Source: G963676795 sp963677215
GTDB taxonomy: Bacteria > Desulfobacterota > Desulfuromonadia > Desulfuromonadales > Geopsychrobacteraceae
DNA length: 64,000 nucleotides
Direction: 5' to 3'
Assembly (NCBI GenBank): GCA_963677215.1
Contig: OY781919.1
Location: 2,790,001 to 2,854,000 of the forward strand
In this document: positions 14,495 through 23,270 of the stretch, piece after piece
Layout of the letters: each line of letters begins with the position of its first letter
How positions within the stretch are numbered: the first letter of the stretch is position 1
Notes under the pieces: generated by a model
What the model was told of the DNA's origin: nothing
The model's input: the letters and a program-made list of their open reading frames with translations, nothing else
Databases searched by the model: none
Position numbers and translations under genes: made by a program

Positions 14495-17143
14495 ATGGAT
14501 CTGATAGCTACACACGCCAATGCTGATTTTGATTGCCTGGGCTCGATGATTGCTGCCAAAAGGCTTTACCCGGACGCTGTTCTGGTGTTCCCGGGGGGGC
14601 AGGAGCGGGGGCTGCGTGATTTCCTGCTCCAGAGTTCACTCTATGCGTACAATGTCAAACGGGTCCGGGATGTCGATTTTTCCCAGGTCGATCGCCTGAT
14701 CCTGGTCGATGTCAGCCACGCTTCAAGGATCGGCCAGCTTGCCGAGCTGTTGGAACGTGACGATCTCGAGCTGCATATCTATGACCATCATCCTGAAACC
14801 CGAGAAGCACTGAAGGGGGATCTGGTCGCCATCGAAGAGGTCGGGGCGACAACGACGATCCTGACCCATATCTTCATGCAGCGCGGCCTCGTTCCGACAC
14901 CGGAAGAGGCGACCATGATGATGCTCGGCCTCTATGAGGATACCGGTCATCTGCTCTACTCGTCGACGACCGTCAAGGATTACCAGGCCGCCGCTTTCCT
15001 TTTAGAGCATGGGGCCAACCTGAATACGGTCAGTGATTTTCTGATCCGCGAATTGACCTCAGAGCAGATCGAACTACTCAACCTGTTACTCAAGTCCTGC
15101 CAGAAGCTGATCGTCAATGGCGTTGAGGTTGCCATCGCCTCGGCGTCTGTCAACTTCTATGTCGGTGATATCTCGACCCTGGTTCACAAGCTCAAGGATA
15201 TTGAAAATCTCGACGCCCTGATTGTCGCGGTGCGCATGGAGGACCGGATTTTTCTGGTTGGCCGTTCGCGTCTGGCGGAACTGGATGTCGGTGAGCTGTT
15301 CCGTGAATTCGGCGGTGGTGGCCATGCTTTTGCGGCGTCTGGAACGGTGCGTGAGCTGCCTCTGGTCCAACTGCTCGAACAGCTGGAGACGGCCCTCTAC
15401 CGCCATGTTCAGCCTAAAAATACTGCGCGCACTCTGATGTCCAGCCCGGCCAAGAGCCTGCCGATCGATGCGGCTATTGAATCGGCCCGTGAATTGATGA
15501 CCAGGTTCAACTTCAATGCGCTCCCGATTCTCGATCATGATGGACATGTTGCAGGGATCCTGACCCGTCAGGTCGCAGAAAAGGCTGCTCACCACCGGCT
15601 TTCAAAGATGACGGTCGGCGACCTGATGAATTCCGACTTTGAGGTCGCGACTCCTGACGCCCAGGTGTTTGAACTGCAGCAGGGGATCATTACCCACAAC
15701 CAGCGGTGCGTGCCGATTGTTGAAGAGGGGCAGCTCGTCGGAGTGGTGACTCGCACCGACCTGTTGCGACATCTGCTCGGCCAACGCCAGTTGAATGATG
15801 TGGTCGGTGGGCAGCCCGGGCTTTCGGGGTTTCAGGTCAAGCGTAAGGGGTTAGCACGCTTGCTTGAGACTCAGCTGCCGCAGGCGGTCAAAGAGCGGCT
15901 TCAGCAGTTCAGTCAGGTAGCAGAGAGGGCAGGGGTGCGTATCTATCTGGTTGGTGGCTGTGTGCGCGACCTGCTGCTGCGCAAGGAGAACCTCGATATT
16001 GATATCGTTGTCGTGGGTGACGGAATCGCATTTGCACGAGCTTTTGCCGATAAATATGATTGCCGGGTGCGCGAGCATGACAAGTTTGCCACGGCGGTTA
16101 TCATTATGGCGGATGGATTCAAGGTCGACATCGCTTCAGCCCGCCTGGAATATTATGACAGACCTGCCGCGCTGCCGCGCGTGGAGCATGCCTCGCTCAG
16201 GCACGATCTTTACCGGCGCGATTTTACGATCAATACTTTGACAATTTCCCTGAATCGGGATAACTATGGTCAACTGCTCGATTTCTTCGGGGGGCAGCGG
16301 GATCTCAAGGAGCGGTCGATCCGGATCTTGCATAACTTGAGTTTTGTTGAGGATCCGACCCGCTTGTTTCGCGCGGTTCGTTTCGAGCAGAGACTCGGTT
16401 TTCGTATCGGGCGCCAGACAGAACGGCTGATGCACAGCGCCGTCCGTCTGAACTTGGTCAGGAAGGTCGGGGGGGCCAGGATCCTTCAGGAATTGCGCCT
16501 GATCCTCAATGAAGATGAGGTTGTCGCCGCACTGCAGCGCTTGCAGGATCTGGATCTGTTGAAATTTATCGATCCGCGACTGTTTTTTTCTGATGACAAC
16601 GGGAAGCTGCTGCGCAGGGCAGAACAGGCTTGCAGCTGGTTTGATCTGTTGTTTACTGGTGAGTCTTATCAGCGCTGGCTGGTCTATCTCCTGTGCCTTT
16701 TCGATTCGCTCAGTGACAAAGCCGTGCAGCGGGTTGTCGAGTGGCTGATGATACCGGTCAGGACCGCTCCGTTGCTACTTCAGCAGCGCCAGCGCTGCCG
16801 GGACCTGCAAAAATACTTCAGGTCCTGGTCGAAAAAAAACGTCCTGCTTAACAGTGATATCTATCACTGTCTGAAAGATCTCGATCTTGAAGCTCTCCTT
16901 TATCTTGTCGCGTGCACCGATGATAAAGAGTGGCGGCAGAGGATTTCCCTCTATGTCACCGAGTTGCGCAGGATTGTCCCATTGCTTTCGGGACAGGACC
17001 TGATCGCGCTTGGTTACAGACCCGGAAGGCGATTTCAGGAGATGCTCGGAACTTTGCAGGATGCGCGCCTGAACGGATTGGTTCACAGCCGTGAAGAAGA
17101 AGTCGCTTTACTTGAGAAACTCTATCCTGTTGCCGATGGTTGA
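14495..17143 (+). CDS. DHH phosphoesterase - CBS pair - tRNA nucleotidyltransferase fusion
   Basis: An 882-residue protein of three parts. Residues 1-300 are a DHH/DHHA1 phosphoesterase: D97-H98-H99 in YDHHPE and GGGGHAFAASG near 275. About 310-430 is a CBS pair, which usually binds adenyl ligands. From about 470, a class II nucleotidyltransferase has YLVGGCVRDLLL and the metal-binding LDIDIV, then RRDFTIN and the poly(A)-polymerase-like RNA-binding region (EDPTRLFRAVRFEQRLGF). Such fusions occur in delta-proteobacteria and some Firmicutes. Whether it adds CCA or only A, or degrades short RNA with the DHH part, cannot be settled here. It is 22 bp after pyrD. Confidence 0.9.
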   Translation: MDLIATHANADFDCLGSMIAAKRLYPDAVLVFPGGQERGLRDFLLQSSLYAYNVKRVRDVDFSQVDRLILVDVSHASRIGQLAELLERDDLELHIYDHHPETREALKGDLVAIEEVGATTTILTHIFMQRGLVPTPEEATMMMLGLYEDTGHLLYSSTTVKDYQAAAFLLEHGANLNTVSDFLIRELTSEQIELLNLLLKSCQKLIVNGVEVAIASASVNFYVGDISTLVHKLKDIENLDALIVAVRMEDRIFLVGRSRLAELDVGELFREFGGGGHAFAASGTVRELPLVQLLEQLETALYRHVQPKNTARTLMSSPAKSLPIDAAIESARELMTRFNFNALPILDHDGHVAGILTRQVAEKAAHHRLSKMTVGDLMNSDFEVATPDAQVFELQQGIITHNQRCVPIVEEGQLVGVVTRTDLLRHLLGQRQLNDVVGGQPGLSGFQVKRKGLARLLETQLPQAVKERLQQFSQVAERAGVRIYLVGGCVRDLLLRKENLDIDIVVVGDGIAFARAFADKYDCRVREHDKFATAVIIMADGFKVDIASARLEYYDRPAALPRVEHASLRHDLYRRDFTINTLTISLNRDNYGQLLDFFGGQRDLKERSIRILHNLSFVEDPTRLFRAVRFEQRLGFRIGRQTERLMHSAVRLNLVRKVGGARILQELRLILNEDEVVAALQRLQDLDLLKFIDPRLFFSDDNGKLLRRAEQACSWFDLLFTGESYQRWLVYLLCLFDSLSDKAVQRVVEWLMIPVRTAPLLLQQRQRCRDLQKYFRSWSKKNVLLNSDIYHCLKDLDLEALLYLVACTDDKEWRQRISLYVTELRRIVPLLSGQDLIALGYRPGRRFQEMLGTLQDARLNGLVHSREEEVALLEKLYPVADG

Positions 17144-17211
17144 TCTTTTGCTGACGCCTTATCGCCCGGGTTCCACTGGCCCAGGACGATTGGATACTCT
17201 TTTGGAATTTC

Positions 17212-17895
17212 ATGGAAACGCTGGTTTCTAAAATTGCCGTAATGCTAGTTCCGGCGCTTTTTTCGATCATGATGCATGAGGTTGCTCATGGTTATGTTGC
17301 AGAGCGTTTTGGTGACCCTACCGCCCGCCTGCTCGGACGTCTGAACCTGAATCCGTTTAAACATCTGGATCTGGTCGGGGTGCTGGCACTGTTCGCTTTC
17401 GGTTTCGGTTGGGCCAAGCCGGTACCGGTTAATCCGGGCAACTTCCGTCGTCCGCGGCGTGACATGGTCTGGGTTGCCATCGCCGGCCCTGTCACCAACT
17501 TTCTTATTGCGTTTGCCTCCGCACTGTTGCTTCATGGTCTTGGTTTTCTCAATCAGGTCATTCTTGATCAGTCCCTCTATATGCAGGTTCTGCAGCCGGT
17601 CAGGATGATGCTGGCCTTCAGTCTGTATATCAATGTTCTGCTAGCGGTCTTCAATCTGATTCCTCTGCCCCCTCTGGATGGTGGTCGAGTAATGGTTGGG
17701 CTGCTGCCCAAACGACAGGCCTTGCTGGTCAGTCGTCTTGAGCCGTTCGGATTTGTCCTGATTATCGTTCTGGTTTTCTTCACCAGGCTCTGGCCGCTGG
17801 TGTTGGCTCCGATTATCAACGGCATTGTTCAGCTGCTGGCCGGGCATCAGGTGCTGCTGGTTCAGCAGGCGATGCATTTCCTGTTGGGGCACTGA
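17212..17895 (+). CDS. Site-2 protease family (M50) membrane metalloprotease
   Basis: A 227-residue integral membrane protein with several hydrophobic segments. The zinc-binding H22-E23-x-x-H26 (MMHEVAHGY) lies in the first, and the third ligand region NLIPLPPLDGGR (Asp156) lies later. This is the compact YwhC/SpoIVFB-like type without a PDZ domain. The substrate is unknown. It lies directly before scpA, an arrangement found in many bacteria. The ATG at 17212 has only a poor ribosome-binding site (TTGGAATTTC). Confidence 0.9.
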   Translation: METLVSKIAVMLVPALFSIMMHEVAHGYVAERFGDPTARLLGRLNLNPFKHLDLVGVLALFAFGFGWAKPVPVNPGNFRRPRRDMVWVAIAGPVTNFLIAFASALLLHGLGFLNQVILDQSLYMQVLQPVRMMLAFSLYINVLLAVFNLIPLPPLDGGRVMVGLLPKRQALLVSRLEPFGFVLIIVLVFFTRLWPLVLAPIINGIVQLLAGHQVLLVQQAMHFLLGH

Positions 17896-17900
17896 AGTAG

Positions 17901-18671
17901 ATGGGGATCAATGTCGTCCTCGATAATTTCAGCGGTCCACTCGATCTGTTGCTGCAGTTGATCAAGGATAATGAAATGGATATCTACGATATCCAGATTG
18001 TCGAGATCACCGATCAATATCTGAAGGTCATAGAACAGATGCAGCAGCTTGATCTTGATCTGGCCAGTGAATTTCTGCTCATGGCGGCGACACTGATTCA
18101 TATCAAGTCACGGATGCTTCTGCCTGTGGCTGAGGAGGAGGCTGACGAGGAGGGGGAAGATCCGCGGGCCGAACTTATCAGGCGGCTTCTCGAATATCAG
18201 CGCTATAAAGAGGTTGCCGAGGTTTTTGAGGAACTGCCCCAGTTGAACAGGGACCTGTTCTTCGCCAGCGCCCGGGCGGGTGAATGGCTGGAACTTGAAA
18301 GCGAAGAAACCGACGAGATCAGCATCGGCGTCTATCAGCTGGCAGAAGCTTTTCAGCATCTACTCAACAACAGGCCGGTCGAGGTTTTTCATGAAGTTGT
18401 TCGCGAGTCGCTTTCTGTTGCCGAGTTTGTCGGACGAATTGCAGATCGCCTGCTGCGTCAGCAACGTGTCGCATTCCGTGAGTTTTTTCAGGCGGGTGCC
18501 GGCAGGGACGTGATGGTTGTAACCTTTTTGGCGATGCTTGAGCTGGTCAAAATGCGCATGATCAATATTGAACAGACTGCCGAGTTCAGGGATATCTGGC
18601 TGTCTTCGGCTGTTGCACCGGAGCAGTTGGGGGTGGTCATGACAGATGAGGCAACGCTTGGTTATGGATAG
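17901..18671 (+). CDS. scpA: Segregation and condensation protein A
   Basis: The 256-residue kleisin subunit of the SMC-ScpAB condensin. The N-terminal block (FSGPLDLLLQLIKDNEMDIYDIQIVEITDQYL) binds the SMC neck, and a central acidic linker (EEEADEEGEDP, near residue 75) leads to a C-terminal winged helix. It lies 5 bp after the protease gene and overlaps scpB by 26 bp. Confidence 0.94.
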   Translation: MGINVVLDNFSGPLDLLLQLIKDNEMDIYDIQIVEITDQYLKVIEQMQQLDLDLASEFLLMAATLIHIKSRMLLPVAEEEADEEGEDPRAELIRRLLEYQRYKEVAEVFEELPQLNRDLFFASARAGEWLELESEETDEISIGVYQLAEAFQHLLNNRPVEVFHEVVRESLSVAEFVGRIADRLLRQQRVAFREFFQAGAGRDVMVVTFLAMLELVKMRMINIEQTAEFRDIWLSSAVAPEQLGVVMTDEATLGYG

Positions 18672-19233
18672 GGATTTGCGGGCTCTGCTCGAGGCCTACA
18701 TCTTTGCTTCGGATACACCGCTGAGTATCGACCGTTTGCAGATTCTGCTCGAGCAGCCGCGAAGTCTGGTCAGGGAGGTTCTCGATGACCTGGTAGCGGA
18801 ATATGCGCAGGAGGGGAGGGGAATCTATCTGGCCGAGGTTGCCGGAGGTTATCAGTTCCGGACCCGACTTGAATATGCACAACAGATGCGTAAACTTGCA
18901 AGGGAGAGAAGCTTTCGTTTTTCTCAGGCGGCTCTTGAGACTTTGGCGATCATCGCCTATCGGCAACCGGTAACTCGCGGGGAGATCGAGTATCTGCGGG
19001 GAGTCGACTCCGGTGGGGTTATGAAGACTCTGCTTGAGAAAAACCTGCTGAAAATTCTCGGCAAAAAAGATGTTCCGGGGCGCCCGCTGATGTATGGGAC
19101 CAGCCGACAATTTCTTGAACTGTTTGGCCTGCGGGATCTGAGCGAACTGCCGACCCTCAAAGAATTGGCTGCACTCGACCCCCAGTTGGAGGAAGCCCTC
19201 CCGCTTGCGGCGGAGAGGCCGGAAGGATTATGA
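18646..19233 (+). CDS. scpB: Segregation and condensation protein B
   Basis: A 195-residue protein with two winged-helix domains. The family block FSQAALETLAIIAYRQPVTRGEIEYLRGVDS is followed by LLEKNLLKILGKKDVPGRPLMYGTSRQFLELFGL. It partners ScpA in the SMC complex for chromosome compaction. The listed ATG overlaps scpA by 26 bp; an ATG at 18664 overlaps the scpA stop and gives an N-terminus of MDRDLRALLEAY, which is equally plausible. Confidence 0.94.
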   Translation: MRQRLVMDRDLRALLEAYIFASDTPLSIDRLQILLEQPRSLVREVLDDLVAEYAQEGRGIYLAEVAGGYQFRTRLEYAQQMRKLARERSFRFSQAALETLAIIAYRQPVTRGEIEYLRGVDSGGVMKTLLEKNLLKILGKKDVPGRPLMYGTSRQFLELFGLRDLSELPTLKELAALDPQLEEALPLAAERPEGL

Positions 19234-19952
19234 CGAAAGAACGTATACAGAAATTGATTGCCCAGGCTGGCCTCGCTTCGCGGCGCAAAGCAGAAACCTG
19301 GATTCAGGACGGACGTGTGAAGTTGAACGGCAAGGTTGCAGTTCTTGGTGAGCAGGCGACTCCCGGTCGGGATCGGATCGAGGTTGACGGCCGGCCACTG
19401 AATTTTGGCGAGGAGATAATAACGATCCTTCTGAACAAGCCCCGTGGCTATATCTCAACTCTGAAGGATCCTCAGGGGCGTCCGCTGGTGACCGATCTGG
19501 TCAAGGACTTACCACAGCGACTCTACCCGGTAGGCAGGCTCGATTTCAATACAGAAGGTCTGTTGCTGCTGACCAATGACGGGCCCCTGGCGCACAGGTT
19601 GAGTCATCCCAGTTCCCATGTCGACAAGACCTACCTGGTGAAGGCCCGCGGCGAACTCACTGCCGACCGGAAACTCCAGCTAGAGCAGGGGGTCGATGTC
19701 GACGGCCGGTTGACCGCTCCGGCGAAGGTTGCAAATGTGCGCTTTTCAGGGCAGTTCAGCTGGTTTGAGATTACTGTTCACGAGGGGCGCAACCGGCAGG
19801 TCCGGAAGATGTGTGAAGCTGTTGATCTGGCTGTGGTCAGACTCAAGCGGATTCGGCTTGCTTTCCTCGATCTGGGGATGTTGGCGACGGGGCATTATCG
19901 TCGGCTGACCGGGGGAGAAATTCAAAAATTGAAGAATATGAATAAGGGGTAA
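19230..19952 (+). CDS. rluB: 23S rRNA pseudouridine synthase, RluB/RsuA family
   Basis: A 240-residue enzyme with an N-terminal S4 RNA-binding domain (ERIQKLIAQAGLASRRKAE). The catalytic motif GRLDFNTEGLLLLTNDG contains the nucleophilic Asp, and NRQVRKMCEAV follows. It isomerises a uridine in 23S rRNA (position 2605 in E. coli for RluB). It overlaps scpB by 4 bp; the scpA-scpB-rluB order is widely conserved. Confidence 0.92.
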   Translation: MTKERIQKLIAQAGLASRRKAETWIQDGRVKLNGKVAVLGEQATPGRDRIEVDGRPLNFGEEIITILLNKPRGYISTLKDPQGRPLVTDLVKDLPQRLYPVGRLDFNTEGLLLLTNDGPLAHRLSHPSSHVDKTYLVKARGELTADRKLQLEQGVDVDGRLTAPAKVANVRFSGQFSWFEITVHEGRNRQVRKMCEAVDLAVVRLKRIRLAFLDLGMLATGHYRRLTGGEIQKLKNMNKG

Positions 19953-20116
19953 TTCATTATTAACACAGGACTTCTTTTGTGATACGCTTAAAATAGTTTT
20001 CTTCGAAATATCGGGGCCGTTTCGTCCCCGTCAGGTAAATTATCGTATGATTTCACTTCTTTTTTTCGAGAAGTGGGTTGAAAAATAATGAAAACGTCTT
20101 CCTGTGGGAGTTTTTT

Positions 20117-22177
20117 TTGGCAGCGAGCAAAGAAAAATTACTTGAATCTGCGCAGAAGAGTCTCAAAAAAAAGCAGATAGCCAAAGCAATCAAGGATTAC
20201 GCCAAGGTTGTTGATATCGATCCGGCCGATGTGCGTTCACGACAGAAGCTTGCTGAGTTGTACGTGCGCAGTAACAAGACGGCGGAGGCTTACGAACAGT
20301 ACGAGTCTGTAGCCAAGTATTTTGCCAGCAACGGTTTTTATCTCAAGGCGATTGCCATCTATAAGCTGATGCAACGCCTTGATCCAAGTCAGGTCTCTCT
20401 CTTCAACAGGTTGGCTGAGCTGTATGAAAAACAGGGGCTGCTCGGTAATGCAATGGCTGAATACCGCAACCTGACAGATTATTATGCACGCAACGGCATG
20501 ATTGCTGATGAGATCCGGACTCTCGAAAAAATGAGTGGGCTGGATGGAAACAATCTCAACATTAAAGTCAAGCTGGCAGAAACCTACGCCAAAAATGAAC
20601 GTCCGGATGACGGTTTTGATCTTCTCGAAGAGGTTCTGGAAGCTCTGGGTAACAAGGCTGACTTTGACAAGATTCTGCGTCTCTACAAGATGTTTCTGCC
20701 CCTCTACCCAAACAACGAAAAACTGCAGATGGGATTGGCGCTTGCCCTCTATGAGAAGGGTGAGTTTGCCAGAGGGGTTGCGATCCTCGAAAGCCTTCAG
20801 AAAGAGAAGCCTGACGAGCCGGACTTGCTGCGTCTTATCGGGCGTGGTTATGCTGACGCCGAAAACCATGAAAAGGCTCAGGACATCTTCCTCAAATTGC
20901 TTGAACTTGACCCGACAGACCTGGATGTTCGTGAATCGCTGTTCAGGACGCAAATGGCACGTGGACACTTTCATGACTTGCTCGAAGGACTTGAGGAGTG
21001 GAAAGACACCTTCGGCAAGGCCGGACGCCTGGAATCGCTCAAGTACTACTACGAAACACTCAAGACCCGCATGCCGAAGGAGAAGAAGGTCCTTCAGACC
21101 CTCGATTCTATCTACTCCCTGACTGGAGAAGGCGATAAGGTTCTCGATATCCTTTCCGAACGGGATGAGGAGCCGGTTGTCGTCGTTGAAGAGACCATTT
21201 CCGATTCACTGCTGGGGATTATTGATGATACCGCCCATGATGTGACCGAGGATGTGGTTGAAGACGAGGTGCTGGATCTTGAGCTTGAGTCGCTCGAACT
21301 TGTGGATCATGCCCCAGGCGAAGAAGCGACTATTGAGTTGAACCTGAATGATGATGCCGAATCCGAAGCAGGCCTTGAACTTGATTTCGATTTCGATCTT
21401 TCCGGGGGGAGCGACGAGAGTCCTGCGGAAGAGCGCCACGACCTTCGGGCTGACCTGGAGGAAGCTGAGTTCTATCTGCAGCAAGGTTTGCTGGATGATG
21501 CGCGCACGGCTTACCAGAAAATCCTTGCTTATGCACCGGACTCAGATGAATGTCGCCAGAAGCTTGAAGAGCTCGATGCTCTTGCTGCGGACTCTGGCGG
21601 CGAGTCAGCTCGGAAGGATGATTCAGCTGATCCATTCAGTTTGGCTGATGCATTCAGCGACCTGGACTTTGACAGCTTCGACATCCCGGATATGGAGACC
21701 AAGAACAAGAAGGTTTTCAGAACCGACGTTGATGAGCAGATCGCTGCGGACGATATGGAGTCTCATTACAATCTTGGTATTGCCTATCGGGAAATGGGCC
21801 TCTATGACGATGCCATTACCGAGTTTGACAAGGCTTTGAAAGACCCTTCCCGCTATGCGGACTGTATGACTCTCAAGGGACTTTGTTACTCGGATATGGA
21901 GGATTACGACAACGCGGAATTGATTTTTCAGCAGGCGCTCGATTCGGCTCAGTTGGATGATATTCAGCGTCTCAATATCGGTTATGAGTTGGGGCTCCTG
22001 TATGAACGGGCCAGTCGCTCAGAAGACGCCTTGACGAGTTACCGGACCGTCCTTAAGCAGGATGTCAATTATCGTGATGTCGCCGACAAGGTGTCGGTAC
22101 TCGAGCGCCATCTTGGTGTAGAAGATCACTCCGTCGTGTCAACTGACGAGGGGAGCGAGAGGATATCTTTTCTATAA
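20117..22177 (+). CDS. Large tetratricopeptide-repeat protein
   Basis: A 686-residue, mostly helical TPR protein of unknown function, with no signal peptide or membrane segment. The frame opens at a TTG at 20078, but I place the start at TTG 20117, where GGGAG lies six bases upstream and the product begins MAASKEKLLESAQKSLKKKQ. TPR units cover about residues 15-370. A very acidic linker (about 380-470) follows, then further TPRs including ADDMESHYNLGIAYREMGLYDDAI. It lies 44 bp before an ExeA-type ATPase. The pairing suggests an envelope or pilus assembly role, but that is inference. Confidence 0.85.
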   Translation: MAASKEKLLESAQKSLKKKQIAKAIKDYAKVVDIDPADVRSRQKLAELYVRSNKTAEAYEQYESVAKYFASNGFYLKAIAIYKLMQRLDPSQVSLFNRLAELYEKQGLLGNAMAEYRNLTDYYARNGMIADEIRTLEKMSGLDGNNLNIKVKLAETYAKNERPDDGFDLLEEVLEALGNKADFDKILRLYKMFLPLYPNNEKLQMGLALALYEKGEFARGVAILESLQKEKPDEPDLLRLIGRGYADAENHEKAQDIFLKLLELDPTDLDVRESLFRTQMARGHFHDLLEGLEEWKDTFGKAGRLESLKYYYETLKTRMPKEKKVLQTLDSIYSLTGEGDKVLDILSERDEEPVVVVEETISDSLLGIIDDTAHDVTEDVVEDEVLDLELESLELVDHAPGEEATIELNLNDDAESEAGLELDFDFDLSGGSDESPAEERHDLRADLEEAEFYLQQGLLDDARTAYQKILAYAPDSDECRQKLEELDALAADSGGESARKDDSADPFSLADAFSDLDFDSFDIPDMETKNKKVFRTDVDEQIAADDMESHYNLGIAYREMGLYDDAITEFDKALKDPSRYADCMTLKGLCYSDMEDYDNAELIFQQALDSAQLDDIQRLNIGYELGLLYERASRSEDALTSYRTVLKQDVNYRDVADKVSVLERHLGVEDHSVVSTDEGSERISFL

Positions 22178-22221
22178 CCTGAATCCAGTTTAGCAAACAT
22201 GAATTGAAAAGGTGAATTGTC

Positions 22222-23184
22222 ATGGGGTATACCGATTACTTTAATTTTGAGCGTGAACCCTTCTCAAACGCTCCTAATGACAAATTTTATTTTGACAGTG
22301 AGCAGCACAACCAGGCGCTGCATCGCCTGAAGTATTCGGTTGATTCAAATAAAGGGCTGGCCGTTCTGGTCGGGGGGATCGGGACAGGTAAAACGACTCT
22401 GGCTCGGCGTATGCTCGATGATCTGCCCGTTGATAAATATGAGTCATCCCTGCTGGTCATGATTCACTCCGGGATTACTCCGGAATGGATTCTGTCGCGC
22501 ATCTGCATGCAGCTGGGCGTTCGCAATCCGGATATCAGTCCGTTGAAAATGCTCAAGCAGTTGTATGAGCGCCTGATTCAGATCGACAAGGAAGGGCGGA
22601 AGGCAGTAGTTCTTATTGATGAGGCCCAGATGCTCCATAGCCGGGAGCTGATGGAGGAGTTTCGGGGGCTGTTGAATCTCGAGATTCCAGACAAAAAATT
22701 GCTGAATATCATATTTTTTGGTCTGCCAGAGCTGGATGAAGTGCTAAAGCTGGATGCGCCTCTGGCTCAGCGGGTTGCCTTCAAATATCGTCTGAAGCCG
22801 CTCTCGGAAGAGGATACCTGTCGCTATATCAATCACCGGCTGCGGGTTATCAACTGCACAATTTCACCGTTTATGGATCATGCTCTGCCCGCGGTTCACA
22901 AATATGCTGGCGGAGTTCCGCGACTGATCAATACCATATGTGACAACGCCCTGTTTGAAGCCTACATGCGCAGAACCGACAAGATCGGACCGGATCTGGT
23001 CAGTGATGTCGCCGAGGATCTGGGCCTGTTGTCAATTGAGCACCGTATCGACTCCGTCATGGAGGCTGATGAAGTGGATAATGCCTTTGAAGACGTCTTC
23101 GCGAAGTCCGGGCTTGACTCAGTTGCAAGCGAGAGTGATGACGACGAACTGGACATCATTTTCGACGCTCTTGACGATAAATAA
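22222..23184 (+). CDS. ExeA/GspA-type AAA ATPase
   Basis: A 320-residue ATPase beginning MGYTDYFNFEREPFSNAPNDKFY, the characteristic ExeA/GspA/MSHA-biogenesis N-terminus. Walker A GGIGTGKT is at residues 51-58, Walker B VVLIDEAQ ends near 136, and a sensor region includes GGVPRLINTICDNAL. Homologues act in type II secretion or pilus assembly at the peptidoglycan layer. This copy lacks a C-terminal peptidoglycan-binding domain and ends in an acidic tail (ESDDDELDIIFDALDDK). It is paired with the upstream TPR gene. Confidence 0.88.
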   Translation: MGYTDYFNFEREPFSNAPNDKFYFDSEQHNQALHRLKYSVDSNKGLAVLVGGIGTGKTTLARRMLDDLPVDKYESSLLVMIHSGITPEWILSRICMQLGVRNPDISPLKMLKQLYERLIQIDKEGRKAVVLIDEAQMLHSRELMEEFRGLLNLEIPDKKLLNIIFFGLPELDEVLKLDAPLAQRVAFKYRLKPLSEEDTCRYINHRLRVINCTISPFMDHALPAVHKYAGGVPRLINTICDNALFEAYMRRTDKIGPDLVSDVAEDLGLLSIEHRIDSVMEADEVDNAFEDVFAKSGLDSVASESDDDELDIIFDALDDK

Positions 23185-23213
23185 CAGTAAATCAAAGGCT
23201 GTAGATCATTAGG

Positions 23214-23244
23214 GCGGTCGGTTTTACCGGCCGCTTTCTTTTTT
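23214..23244 (+). terminator. Rho-independent terminator after the AAA ATPase
   Basis: GCGGTCGG (23214) pairs with CCGGCCGC (23227) in an 8-bp stem with one G-T pair, followed by TTTCTTTTTT. Confidence 0.85.
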
Positions 23245-23270
23245 ACGTACGAATCGGCATAATATTCTGC

